DNA from: Hormiphora californensis
Lineage: Eukaryota; Ctenophora; Tentaculata; Cydippida; Pleurobrachiidae
DNA: 64,000 bases
Direction: 5' to 3'
Assembly: GCA_020137815.1 (NCBI GenBank)
Contig: CM035351.1
Span: 7,891,743 to 7,955,742, forward strand
Part shown: in pieces, positions 1 to 11,731 of the stretch
Position numbering within the stretch: position 1 is the stretch's first letter
Layout of the letters: each line of letters starts with the position of its first letter
Program-made: the position numbers and the translations under genes
The notes under the pieces: model-generated
Seen by the model: the letters and a program-made list of their open reading frames with translations, nothing else
Told to the model about the DNA's origin: nothing
Databases searched by the model: none

Positions 1-745
1 TTGTGATAGAGATATGGAACTTGCCTTGTAGGTTACCGCATGAAACTTCTCCATGTCCTCTGGAATTGGGCTACACCCAGGCTGATGGAAATACATGGTG
101 ATTTGATATCTGTGTGTAACATACACTTTCAATACCATGATAAGCATTGATTGGAAACCGATTACCTAATTACATAATTAATTAATGTACCTGCACACCA
201 AGTACTGATTCCAGTAAAGATATCAGGGGTTATAGTGAGGATTCCAGACTACCTTTTCACATTTAACTTCAATCTGCCCCTTCTGGCTCCCATCGGTTGT
301 TATTTCATCTATAATGTCTGTATCCCTGGGATAATGTGTATGAAGTGCAGTTGAAATCCATCAATCCCATGTGTTTATTCATTCCAAATATTTTACACGT
401 GTGTCTCAAATAGGTTTACTTACACTCCGGAGGTACTCCTGATCTGGTTGACAAACACGTGCTTAGAGTTTTTACAAGTCACCGTATACGTTTTATCCTT
501 GGTTAAATAAACAGGGATTATTTTGTCATCATCTTCTTTCTCTGGAACCAACTGGAGATCTTTCCTACTTTCAATTAGCTTCTCGCTGAGGCATTTCTCG
601 TCTAGATTTGTCGATTCCTCTTCATCATCGCCTGTGTATGAGCTCAGGTAACATGGAGTGAACTACCAAAAACAGCCAATTCCGCAATTCCAACATTACC
701 TCTTATAATTGAAAGTGAACTGATAAGTAGCAACAACAACAGCAT
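1..745 (-). pseudogene. CCP-like surface protein gene, 3' part off window, possibly decayed
   Basis: This is the minus-strand relative of the four + strand genes that follow. A signal-peptide-like exon (700-745, starting MLLLLLL) is followed by exon 424-662, an acidic stretch then a TVTCK motif matching the first module of the neighbours. Exon 253-325 ends in KCEK, and exon 1-81 begins with PGCSPIPED, matching the second module (compare GCAEIPTD in the gene at 6936). Two problems are visible. The signal exon ends in phase 1 but the next exon needs phase 0. The piece PDIFTGISTWCA (about 197-233), which in paralogues completes module one, lies out of frame with KCEK; it can be skipped only by an intron 82-252 that loses the WC cysteine. 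The gene may be a decaying copy, a divergent gene with a lost module end, or carry assembly indels. The family assignment is firm; the functional status is not. Confidence 0.6.
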
Positions 746-1009
746 AACAAGGGAGGTGGCCGGTTATTAGACACACACAAGAAGACTATATATCTTGAGA
801 GAGAGAGGTACCTGGTTTCCTGGTTCTGTCCTTGTTACATACACTCACACACACTCTGTTTTCTCTCTAATAGATAGTGCTTCAATTGCTGCCCCGACCT
901 AGACAAGCAAATACAACTTTGGAGGTTGCCACTTCCAGTCTCACAGTTTCCATGTTTTGGTTTTACTATGTTACTATTTTCTACGGTGATCTGAGTTTAT
1001 ACCCCCCTT
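746..1009. promoter_or_regulatory. Divergent intergenic region between two CCP-like genes
   Basis: About 260 bases separate the start of the minus-strand CCP-like gene from the + strand one, so both promoters should lie here. A pyrimidine tract followed by AG (about 859-873) could be a 3' splice site in the 5' leader of the + gene. No clear TATA box was identified; the region has short GA and CA-type runs. Confidence 0.35.
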
Positions 1010-3109
1010 ATGAAGGATATGATATTGTTCCTGCTTTGTCAGTTCTTGTCTGGTGGTGTCTCCACTACGGTAAAAGAGAGACCTGTCTATAACAACTGTG
1101 TGGTACCTGGCGGCTGGAAGGATGAACTGGTCGTAGCGCCAACTCCCAGAAACAACATTATCCGTAACTCAGAAACCGCCGTGGTAAGCTTACTGAATAT
1201 ACTTGACTTGGGTTTGATAAAGTGGTTTATCAAGAGCAATTTTATACTCCGGCCCCAGAGAGTTCCGTTTTATAAAAACTGTAATTTCCGGAGCACCTCT
1301 TGAGAGACAAAAAGTTGTTGGAGGGTCGCTTGTTGATCTGTTGTTAAACTATTTAACCAAGTTAAGAGAGGAGCCATACAACATATATATCCGCGATATT
1401 CATTTAGTAACCATGGGTAACCATATTTCTCCTTGACAACTCTCTCGGATCAAATTAAATCAAATCAACACGATAACAGTCGCATTTATAATATCAAAAA
1501 GATCTCCCATGAAAATTAGTATCGCACATTAGTGGGGAGACAGTTTACTGGCTCAGAAGGCGATGAATGGAAGTAATGAGAAGTTCTAGCTCTGAGATAT
1601 TCTATTATAGTATGAGACTTATAAAAGCGAGTAGTAGTTATGAACATTGAACCAACTTGTCACGTCAAATCTATATCTACGTCAATGAAGAAATCTATAC
1701 TACGTCAATGGAGAGCTTAAAGAGTAAAAACCTGTCGGGAATTGCGCTGACAGTTTTTAACTGCGAGGGGGGGGGGGTCGGCCGATATATTAACTGAAAT
1801 AAAGCATCAGGTATATTAAGAAGATTGTACGACAGTAATTCTTCTGTCCCATGCAGGTGATGTGCAAGAATGCTGGTTTTACATTTATCAACTCTGTGTA
1901 TGAGATCCAGGGGGTCTACGCCAAGTCGATATTCCAGGACTCTGCAGTGACAGTGACTTGTAAATACGGGGCCCTCTCACCCAACTTCTTTGAGGGACGA
2001 ACGAGCTGGTGTGGACGTGAGTATTGATAAAGTTAGATCATGCTAGCAATGCAATGAGACGAGAGACAAAGTTAAGCCTTGTTCGAATGTTCGACCCTCT
2101 CTCATCCCACGACGGCAGTCCAGAGATAAACGCGAAATAACTAATAAGTGGTGAGGGTATCATAGAGCCGAAATTCACAACTGTATTTCCCTTATGTACA
2201 GAGGGATGCCCCAAGGCTCCGACGGATGCGTATACGGCTCGGTACGGGAACACGACTGATGACCTGGATGCTACTGATCTCTACCAAACAGAAGGGAACC
2301 TGGCACCAGTGTACCCTCAACCCATGTACCTTATAAAGTTCTCGTGCAACACCGGGTACAACCAGATCTATAATGATAAAGGGTCCGCTTATGTCCGGTG
2401 CAACGAGGGTGGCTATGACAGGATTCCTATATTTTGTACATGTAGGTCGAGCTATAATATGAGTCATAAAGTTTCCTTTTATGTTCACAATGAGTCTTTA
2501 AGTTTAATATAATGTTCAAAATGAGTCTTAAAGTTTAATATAATGTTCACAATTCAATCATTCTACATACGTTAGGCAAACAAGAAACAACCCACTGAGA
2601 TCTGAACAACTTTATATAATTTCAGCTGGATGTGGGGATCCCGAGCTGACACCTACAACAGGGAAAGCCCACACTTTTACCCCGGTACCTGATACAAGTA
2701 CCATGACCTCCGTGGATCCACCCTACAGAATAGGTAATCATTCATTTAGGTGCTGTACTTTTGAAACCACTGTGTATCCGTTTAGACCTAACGGATGAGA
2801 GGGTCGAAAAAGGTATCATGTAGATTGTAACATTTCACCCCTACTGCTGCAGGCTCGGTGGTAACGGTTAACTGTGAAGGTAAATCTGGGGATAATGAGG
2901 AGGCAGTCGTTACCTGCACCTCCGCTTATGGGTGGACGGGTAGCCTAGATTGGTCGGACCTGGAATGTAGATATAAAGAGCCCACGAACAGTAGTGAAGC
3001 AAAGACAATATCCCTGTCAGATTTAAAGAAAAAGAACTCGGCTGCAAACTGTTGGAGCATTGTACCATTCGTGATACTGATATCCTTTTTATTATTTGTT
3101 GTCCGATAA
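1010..3109 (+). CDS. CCP/sushi-like GPI-anchored or membrane surface protein, paralogue 1
   Basis: Five exons: 1010-1183, 1857-2016, 2202-2441, 2626-2733, 2853-3109; total 939 nt, 312 residues. The start may instead be the second ATG at 1019, giving a cleaner signal peptide (MILFLLCQFLSGGVS). Three cysteine modules follow. Module one runs from NNCVVPGG through VMCKNAGF and VTCKYG to SWCG. Module two begins GCPKAP and carries FSCNTGY and VRCNEGGY, the pattern of a complement control protein (CCP, sushi) domain. Module three begins GCGDPEL and contains VNCEG and VTCTSAYGW. The C-terminus is a hydrophobic run (WSIVPFVILISFLLFVV) directly at the stop, typical of a GPI-anchor signal or a tail membrane segment. 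CCP domains bind other proteins or glycans at the cell surface; the ligand here is unknown. The stop is only 55 bases from the next gene. Confidence 0.85.
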
Positions 3110-3164
3110 CTCAGATCTGTTGATGCCGCCCCAAAATAACACAACACCCTTCCCGTGTAGCACA

Positions 3165-5443
3165 ATGTGGTTACTAGGATTCCTTCTGTTGCCATTGGCA
3201 ACGGATGCACTCAAGGAACGCCCGACATACAGTAGCTGTACAATACCTGATGGATACGAGAAACAACTAAACATCATTCCACCCCTGAGGGACAGGGAGA
3301 CGCAACATGGACAGACAATAACAGTGCTTTGCAGAACTTCTGGACACACTTTCATGAACCACATGTACTCGGTAGGTGGGAATGACGAATTCTTTTTGTG
3401 TTTGTTTGTTTGTTGCTTTGTTTGTTTGTTTATTTGTTGCTTTCTTTGTTTGTTTGTTTGTTTTACTGACTTGCACTCTTTTCAGACTAATGGGGTATCA
3501 CCAACAGATATTTTCTTCTACTCCTACATTCTGATAACATGTCGGGATGGCTCGCTCCAGCCTAATATATTCCTTCAGACTAACTGGTGTGACAGTAAGT
3601 ATGTGGCTGATTTTACAAATCACACAATGCCGCGAAACAGGCCCTTTGTTCAGTTTGTTGCACGGCTCAAAACCAGATTTTGGACAAAATTCGGTTACTT
3701 CTACATGCCAACTACTATAAAGAGATTATCCCAGTAGTTTAACTCAACATTGATTGAATTGTTGAGTAAGGGCCGTCTTTCACCCCTTAACCAACAAGGA
3801 TTGAAGGTATATAACAGTTAACTCCTAAACCACCGAGGGAAAACTTCATAGTTAAATGATGCGATTCCTAGTAACTGATCTCTGCGATTGAGTGATCCGG
3901 TATCTATAATTCCGGTAAAAGTTGTATCCAATCGTATGTGTCGTGACGGCGTGGGGTAAAACTGCACAACAACCCTTTTCCTGCTTCCTGATAGAATCGA
4001 AATTAGCTGTTAAGCAATTAAACTTTCCCACAATGATGTAAGGCAAAGTAAGATCTCGATATATAACTGTTTAGCTCAAGTTATTCCTTCCTCCATGGGC
4101 GAAAGTCACGTTAAATTTGGAATTTTGTAATCAATTTATGTAGCTGAATCTCCTTCCGAAACCCCCAATATCAATAAAATTTCAGAGGGTTGCTCACAGT
4201 TCCCGTCCTCGTATTATGCTGCTACATATGGATACACAACACTGGCACGGAGAAAGAACCCACTTCGGAATTACGGTAACTAAAAGTTCTTTAATTCTTC
4301 CTAAGAACAGATATATGCTATTTTCTCGGAACCAAGGATTATTAAATACCTGCTCGCCAGACGTTTTAACTATAATGGGATGATCTTGAAGAGTAATAAT
4401 ATATATCTACAAAGGTGGTTAAATGATATTATTGATATAAAGCTGCAGCAGCAGGCTCCCTCATGAGTCGCAAGGCAGAATTGAACTGCTCTCATCGTGC
4501 GTTTTGTCTCGTGAGACAGAAGAAGAGAATTATATCAAAGATATTAAATAGAGTTCCTGGAAAGCAATTCCATTATACAAGAAATGTGTCTGATATTACT
4601 GCAGGTGTGCTACAAGCCCCAGTATCAGCGGACCCTCTCTATGTTGTGACGGCTTCATGTCAGCCGGGCTACACCCAGATAGTAGGGGATAATGGAGCTG
4701 CCTCCGTTAGATGTACAGAAACGGGATACAACAAGAAACCAATCACTTGCGCTCGTAAGTATAAACTGGAGCAGCTTCTTGATTTTATAGTAAACCCGAA
4801 TTCTACAGCTATATAATATAATAGAGGGCTTCATGTTTTCCATAAACTGACATCTCACCATTCACAGCGGGGTGTGATGGGTCTATTTACTGGTCTATTT
4901 ACACAACAATATATGTTTCAGCGGGGTGTGATGCACCTTACAACCTGAACTACGATACACTGGACACGACCCTGTTATTCTCTACTGTCACACCCAACAC
5001 AGCAGGCTCCGGAGTTGCTGAGTATGCTACCGGAACGGTGGTCAGTGAAATTACAATCATGAAACTTGCTCAGACCTATACAGTTTAGGACTGCGAAGAC
5101 ACATAAAAACAACATAATATTACTAATTTGACTAATGTGATAATAACCTCTCTAGATCACGGTAGACTGCTACAAGTACGCCACTACAACGGAGAATAGG
5201 GACACAATAGTGACCATGACGTGTGTATCGGGGTCGGGATGGAACAATTTAGATGCTCTGAAAGCCATCGATGGTGGGGCATGTGAGAAGAGCTACACGG
5301 GAACGGGACAGCAGTCGAAGGGGCTAAATGGGTCAATGATCATTGATGTACTGACCAAACAGAAAAAGGGTGGTTGTAGCTCTATTTCATATTCAACTAC
5401 TGTTTTTAGTTTATCAATATTTATCATATTCCTTTTTAATTGA
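3165..5443 (+). CDS. CCP/sushi-like GPI-anchored or membrane surface protein, paralogue 2
   Basis: Six exons: 3165-3371, 3486-3594, 4186-4275, 4605-4754, 4922-5040, 5156-5443; 963 nt, 320 residues. The signal peptide is MWLLGFLLLPLATDA. Module one (SSCTIPDGY, VLCRTSG, ITCRDGS, NWC) is split by the same introns as paralogue 1. Module two starts GCSQFPS and has ASCQPGY, VRCTETGY and ITCA, a good CCP pattern. Module three starts GCDAPYN and continues VDCYK, MTCVSGSGW. The C-terminal hydrophobic tail (VFSLSIFIIFLF) suggests a GPI anchor or membrane segment. Intron 1 (3372-3485) is 114 bases, in frame and free of stops, made largely of TTTG repeats, so retention would insert a hydrophobic cysteine-rich stretch. 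The acceptor of exon 5 is duplicated (AG at 4866-4867 and 4920-4921), 54 bases apart and in frame. Confidence 0.85.
3372..3485 (+). repeat. TTTG-repeat intron, in frame with flanking exons
   Basis: This intron of paralogue 2 has a clear donor (GTAGGT) and acceptor (CTTTTCAG). Between them are interrupted TTTG/TTGC repeats. Its length is a multiple of three and no stop occurs in the reading frame of the host gene. Confidence 0.7.
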
Positions 5444-5522
5444 ACCTTTTTACAACAATGATGTACCTACAATTTCCAAACACTATAACATTTCAAGATA
5501 ATATCATATTTGTATATATAGC

Positions 5523-6849
5523 ATGCTATGGGCATTCCTACAGTTGATGTTTCTGGGAACTGCTACCTCAATAAACTGTGACATAGATCCAATATGGTCG
5601 TCATACCTCAACATAGTACCGTTACCCAATGGGAATGCCCTTCAGGAAAACTCAACTTACATCATCGCTTGTATCAAGGTTTGTGATGTTAACCGTTTAA
5701 TGTCGTTCTGGTAGCTACACATTCTCTACCATTAAGTACACTGATCAACAAGCAAACAATAAACCTGCAGCTACCAGGGTGGTAGCTAAATCAGTACAAC
5801 ATTTCAGTTCGGGGAGACATTTGTGAACAAGGTCTACGAGACGGAGGGTATAACACAAACTGGAGTGTACACAACTGGGGCCATCTCTGTCCAATGCTAC
5901 GTCAACGGGACTGTGATTCCCGAGTTCTTCGCTGAGACCTATAACTGGTGCAGGAGTAAGTAGAGCGCCATTGAAGACGTGCTAGATGACTGGGTGACTG
6001 CCCCTCTTTGTTTGAACACCCCGATTTTATCTAAACTAAATCCCCATGTCTCAGAAGGTTGTGTCAGTATCCCTACCACGTCCTACACACTAAAGTACCC
6101 TGCTGGATCGTCCCGAACTACAGAGATGCTGAGCCCTGTTGCCCCGGTTGAGGAGGACATCTTGGTGGAGTGTGCAGCCGGCTACGTACAGGTATGATAA
6201 TGAGGGGTCACAAAGGATCACAAAGGTCCAGGTACTACATCTTCCAGGTATATGCAGCAAGTGCTGTGTTCTAATGTTGAGATTCTCCCATACAGAACTC
6301 CTCTTGAGTTCAGTATCTCCACTGCAAGCGCCACAGTATCTCTCATTCACATTCACTTTGCTATCATTTTCACCCCTAATTTCCTATCTAGGCGGTTGGC
6401 GATACAGGTAGCCAGAAAGTGCAGTGTGAGGGCGGTTCTGGTAACTACAACAACTACCTAATCAACTGCGTGGAGGGGTGTATGTACCCGATAGAGGGGG
6501 AGGGTAGCTCAATCAGCAGTATACCCAGCTATGAGGTGGGACAACCTCCATTCGCCATAGGCACCAAACTCAAGGTAAAATTAGCATAGTAATTGTTCTA
6601 ATATCTATTATCTAACTATTAAATACCATATATAAACCAACTAAACTATTTCTGTAGGTGGATTGCCGAGGATCTACATCGTCGAAGGAAATTGTTTGCA
6701 GGAAGAACCAGGGATGGGAGGGTTTGAGCGACCTGACTTGCAAGAAAAAGACTGTCAGCATTTTGGGAACAACATCACACGCCACAGACAATTATCATCT
6801 CATTTCAGCTCTTCTGTTAGCTCTTGTTACTCTTCATTTCATATTATAA
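5523..6849 (+). CDS. CCP/sushi-like GPI-anchored or membrane surface protein, paralogue 3
   Basis: Five exons: 5523-5678, 5808-5955, 6055-6191, 6392-6574, 6658-6849; 816 nt, 271 residues. The signal peptide is MLWAFLQLMFLGTATS. Module one has NCDIDPIW, IACIKFGE, VQCYVNG and NWCR. Module two opens GCVSIPTT and has VECAAGY and VQCEGG, ending in INCVEG. Module three opens GCMYPIEG and continues VDCRG, IVCRKNQGW and LTCKK. A hydrophobic tail (LISALLLALVTLHFIL) ends the protein, as in its neighbours. Intron phases match paralogues 1 and 2, except that the intron between the two halves of module two sits later, after GYVQ. The start lies 80 bases past the previous stop and one base past an AG that looks like a splice acceptor. 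Shortest of the four + strand copies. Confidence 0.85.
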
Positions 6850-6935
6850 CGTATACATAAGTTGGAGTCTGAATTACTAATTACCACACAAATAATCTTT
6901 GGTCTGTGTAATCTTTAGGTGATATGTGATGAACC

Positions 6936-8906
6936 ATGATATCCTTTCTGCTTAGCATTCTACTTGGACAGGGCTTCACAGGTACCAAGCAAACTCCTAT
7001 CTCTAGACTTGGTCCAACTAACTCCTTCAGAAAGAAAGAAAACTAACTCCTTCAGAAATCTTATTATAGCTCTCCCCCTGGCTCAACTATCATAGCTCCC
7101 TCACAACTCTATTTCAGTTATAGTTATATAGTAACTAATTCTCTCCGAACTACCACTCTGTTTCAGATGTATCCTATGTTAGGAAGCGAGCTAGTGAGGA
7201 CTGTTGGGAGGGAGTGAACTGTACCTACTGTGAGGTGCCCACCTACTACATGACTCAACTCGTTATAGTACCTAATCCTAGTGGGTACAGAATTAATAAT
7301 GGCATGTCAGCTACTGTGTACTGCAAAACGGTAGGTTTTTACCATTTCTCCATGATGCACATAATTACACTCATCATTCCAAAAGGAATGTATCGTGCGA
7401 CCCTGTATAACACTGTATTCTGTACTAGAGGTTATAAAGATCTTGCTAAGTTCTTCCGAACCTCCAAATTTCAAGTCTCTATCTTATCAGGAACCGGAGA
7501 TATGACAAATTTGTTATTTCAGGGGGGTGACAGTTTCAAAAAATCCGACTTTACAGCAAGCCACCAATTGCAAACAATCAGATAATTATACTAAGATTTA
7601 TCCTGTTCCTTATTACAACTCCCTCTCTCCTCCACAGATAGGAAAGAGTTTCATTAACTCGGTTCTGGCAGTGTCTAATGTGAACAAGGAGGATGTATTC
7701 TTCAACGATGGTATCACAATAAGCTGTGATAAAGGCACCATCTCACCCTCTGTATTTGAGGACGATCAATGGTGTGCATGTGAGTTTAATAATATGAGTT
7801 TGAAAATTTCTGTCAGGCCAATGCTCAGATAGGCCACAACATCAAAGTGTGGACACTTATTGTGGACACTTGTTAGTTGTTGTGGACATACGTCCCGTCG
7901 TCCCACACCCGGTGTCCCAGTAAATTTGGGACACCGGGGTCCCGCATGGTAATGTCAACAAGCCTAGCAAGTGTAAATCCAGTTAAACACTGTATCCAAC
8001 CAAACTGATGCAATACATGCTATACAAACAAATGAACTGCTGCGTGTAATACTTGATAGTGTGAATGACTTGTTATACCTTTCATGGAGGCCACAATAAA
8101 TATTCTGAACAATGAATGAACAACAAACAATGAATTTCTTTACAGATGGGTGTGCAGAGATTCCTACTGACCAGTACCAGGTCACATACCCAGAGTTATC
8201 ATACCAAACCGACCTGGCAGTCACACCAGTCTACACTGACTCAACAAAGGTAACGTCATGTCGGTACATGAAGTCTCACAAGATCAAGCCTCATTCTAAT
8301 GGCCGAAGGTGGCCGGTTCGACCACCCTTTTTACTGGAAATGTATTAGGATTTGCGACGTCATTAACAACCAACAGAACACCCTCATATTATTTCAGTCG
8401 ATAAAAGTTGACTGTAAAGCCGGTTATAGTGACGCTGTAGGGGATGCTGGGGAGAAGAGTGTGCGATGTACCACTAGCGGGTACACAGGGTACATTAGAT
8501 CCTGTGTGGAAGGGTGTGATTACCCGCTAACTGATGGAGCTCACACACTGTCCGTACAACCCAATTACGAGACAGGGTATGCGTATTACCCGGCTAGCGA
8601 TAACACGGCAATCACTGTAAAGTGCGCTGGAGGTAGGAAAGCTTTATGTTAAAGTGCACTGAAGGGAGGCAAACCCAAAACTCGAGAATTGGAAACTGAA
8701 GTGATTATTCAAATATGTTACTTTTGTGCTAACCCGCCATTAAATTTTCAGATGACTACTCGATTCCGATTTACTGTGTGAAAAACCTGGGCTGGGTCAA
8801 TACAAACCTACTTTCCTGTGCCAAGACAACTTCTGGTGGAGTGACACCAAATATGAACAATTCTCTTTTTGTGCTTTTTATTTCCCTGATTTTATTGGCT
8901 ACGTAA
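6936..8906 (+). CDS. CCP/sushi-like GPI-anchored or membrane surface protein, paralogue 4
   Basis: Six exons: 6936-6981, 7167-7330, 7638-7779, 8146-8249, 8398-8632, 8752-8906; 846 nt, 281 residues. Unlike its neighbours, the signal peptide (MISFLLSILLGQGFT) has its own exon, followed by an extra cysteine-rich stretch (EDCWEGVNCTYCEV) before module one. Module one has VYCKT, ISCDKGT and QWCA. Module two begins GCAEIPTD and has VDCKAGY and VRCTTSGY. Module three begins GCDYPLTD and has VKCAG, IYCVKNLGW and LSCAK. The tail (SLFVLFISLILLAT) again looks like a GPI-anchor or membrane signal. A polyadenylation signal AATAAA lies at 8924-8929, 18 bases past the stop. The next gene ends convergently at 9003, so the two 3' ends are under 100 bases apart. 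Confidence 0.85.
7862..7945. repeat. Intronic hairpin-forming repeat
   Basis: In intron 3 of paralogue 4, TGTGGACACTT-type repeats are followed by a strong stem: CCGGTGTCCCA is mirrored by TGGGACACCGG around a short AT-rich loop (about 7910-7937). It may be a remnant of a miniature mobile element. Confidence 0.45.
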
Positions 8907-9002
8907 CTCACGTGTTTTAGTAAAATAAAATCTTTAAATTAAAATTCAAGCAACACACGTTAACCCCCAATTAAAAAACTCAAATAATCATTTCCATTCA
9001 AT

Positions 9003-11040
9003 TTACCGCTCAATTTCAACATTATGCTTGAGATCAGAAAACAGAACAATCAGAAAGAGAGCTGTGCTCACTATGAGCAAGAGAGCTAAAGCAGCCGTTA
9101 CACTGTAATCGAGAAGGGCTACAACAATAAACAGGGCAACAGAGGCAAACATCTTGCCTCCCCCGTCAATGAGTCCGAAACCCGAGTTCCTTGCCAGGGT
9201 CGGGTACAACTGGGGCAGGATCATGTACATAATAACAGACATGGAGGAGAGATTGAAGACAAAGAACCCGAGGAAAAAGTACATGGCAAGAACGGGCATG
9301 CAGACGAAAAGAAGAATGTTACAGATGGTGGCCAGTAAAGCATACCCTTTGGCAGAGTCCAGTTGTCCCACTAGTCGGGAGGAGAGGAACGCAGAGGCGG
9401 TACCCAGATACAAGACCAGGGATAACAATATCCCGTTAGTAAAGTCCTTGTTGGATAGGGTCACACATTGCAGAGATGACTCATCAACTGAGCGTCCTGG
9501 TTCCTGTGGATCGCCCATCATCTCTAGACCCTCCATCCCACAGTAATCAGTCACCAGCATCTTTGTGTAGATGAATATAATGGCCTTGAAAACTGTCTGT
9601 AGACAAGAGTTTAGGAACAAAACTTTGAAGGTGTCTGCCCGGAGTTCTGAGCTGCATATCAGGATGAAAGAATGATATATCCTCTCAGGTTCTAACAAGT
9701 CTGATTCTGATTGGTCGTTCTCTTCGGTGGTAATGATGATTTTCTCAAAAAACTCGGCAGATTTTCTCGTCTTATATCTGTAAAAAAAGGTTCAAAGGGA
9801 TTAGAATACTACTTATTACCGTAAAATTTCTATATATACGAATTTATCCTATGAAGGAGCAGGATAATTACCGCAAAGCTTCAACGACAGCCTGGTGTTG
9901 GTTTTTAACACTCAGGTACTTGGGAGACTCTGGTAGGATGAATAGTAGGACTGCAGGAACCAGAGCCGGCACTGCTATCACTATTGAGAAGAGTCTCCAG
10001 CCGTATGCGTTTAGGAATCCTAGTCCGATAATGTTGGCCAGTGTCATGCCAGCACACCAGAAGACTGTTATCAGGGAAACTCCTGCTGACCTAGTGAGAT
10101 ATTGTTTAGTGGTGAACTTAAAGCAGTATTCGCCGGGATGCAAGATCATTACTACTGCTATTAGTAGATAGAGTGTGTTGTACCTAAAGTGTGTGCTGGA
10201 CACCTCTGCCCAGAAGGTGTAGGCGATGGATAAGGAGCCCCCGTAGTTGAGACCACACATCATAGCAGCAGGTAGGAATATCCAATAGGAGGGAGATACC
10301 GCACAAACAAGGGTGAAGATGAACACCATGCCGTTAGTTAACACTGCCGTCTTTCTCCTGCCGTATCTGTAGAATGTTTGATTATGAAAGTTAAGTTAGT
10401 TTTTAGTTTCATTTTCCTCTTTCGCTTATGATGGGGATCCCGATACAGCAAAGTCGTGGTTATGAAGTAACAGCTATTTCAAGTATGATTGAAATTAAGA
10501 ATGAATTCATTGTATAACATACTTGTCAGACAGGGGTCCGAATAGTATAGATCCCAGCCCGGAAGCAGTGAAGGTCAGTGATGTAACAAATGCCACCTGT
10601 GTTGCATTAAGATTCCACTCGCACCTGTGACACATGTGTGGGTCAAATGTAGTAAATTACAGCTCAGTGTCAAGTACAATTAGTGAACTCGAGAGAGAGA
10701 GATGACTGGTTATAACACCTGTCCCATGTACTTACGTGAGGAATGGTACGATGATCGCAATATAGGCCAGCTGCAGGGACTCTGCCATGGATACGAATCC
10801 CAGGGAAACAAGATACATCCCGTCATACCGATTAAAGGGGGACTGATCTAGAATCTCCTGGACAGACAACCTCTCAGGGGAGTCCAGGGCTAGGGAGTGA
10901 AGTTCCCCGGTAATGTGGATTGGAGCTGATGATGATGTCTTGGAGACGAGAGGATCCAGCTCCGAAACCTCCGTGTCCGACATTTTAGGAAGAACAGCTG
11001 ATCGCCTCGATGGTGCTGAATCAGACCCACTTTCTGTCAT
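9003..11040 (-). CDS. Major facilitator superfamily transporter, SVOP/SV2-like
   Basis: Four exons on the minus strand: 10736-11040 (start), 10523-10624, 9872-10366, 9003-9777; 1677 nt, 558 residues. The N-terminal tail (about 70 residues, Ser/Thr rich) leads into TM1. The loop after TM2 carries the MFS motif GPLSDKYGRRK, split by an intron. The end of TM6 has PESPKYL, typical of the SLC22/SV2/SVOP branch. A long loop after TM7 contains two cysteines (DYCGME, LQCVTL), like the luminal loop of SV2/SVOP proteins. TM8-12 occupy the last exon, including SGFGLIDGGGKMFAS in the TM10-11 region. Proteins of this group sit in vesicle or plasma membranes and move organic ions or small solutes; the substrate cannot be read from sequence. 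An SLC22-type organic ion transporter is the alternative. It is transcribed towards the CCP cluster. Confidence 0.88.
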
Positions 11041-11660
11041 TATAAAGATAAAGTATTTTTACAGCACAGGTTATAGCTAGTAAAACAACAGGTCATCACC
11101 ACGGGCTTTATATAGAATTTAAAAGGCTAACCAGCAGCAAGGCTTTGTGTTGGAGGACCGAGAGAGAACAAAGACCACGGCAGGGTGGTCCTCACACACT
11201 ATTCGGTGTGTATATTATCACGTGTAACGCCGTGTTGTCCTCTCTCTCTCTGTATATGTAGACAAAATGAGAAGGCCTACATACATATAAAGGATATGTG
11301 TAGAGGTAGACATTGAGATTGAGCCATCAGCATTAAACACAATGTCACAATACTACCCCAATCATGAGAAGTTATATATGGCCAGTTTAGATACGTTGAC
11401 TGTCTTTCACAAACTAGACAAATGCCTCAATGACCTTCCCTAATGGGTAACAAATCATACGCACTGTAATATTTTAAAAACCTCATGCCGAAGGATACAA
11501 GCTCTTATGCAAAGCACTAAAGCTTTATAAAGCTAAGGTCAGTAGAAGCCGGAAGGATGGTAGACTCGCACACAGCTGCACCCACTACCCACACAGCAAG
11601 GGGACAGTGATCCTACTATATGATCGCACTACAGAAGAGTAGAAAGGGAGGAAAAGAGGG

Positions 11661-11731
<71 letters not shown>

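Noticed and set aside
9154-9546. 130-codon + strand open frame
   Set aside because: It is antisense to the last exon of the transporter, whose minus-strand frame has clear membrane helices and MFS motifs.
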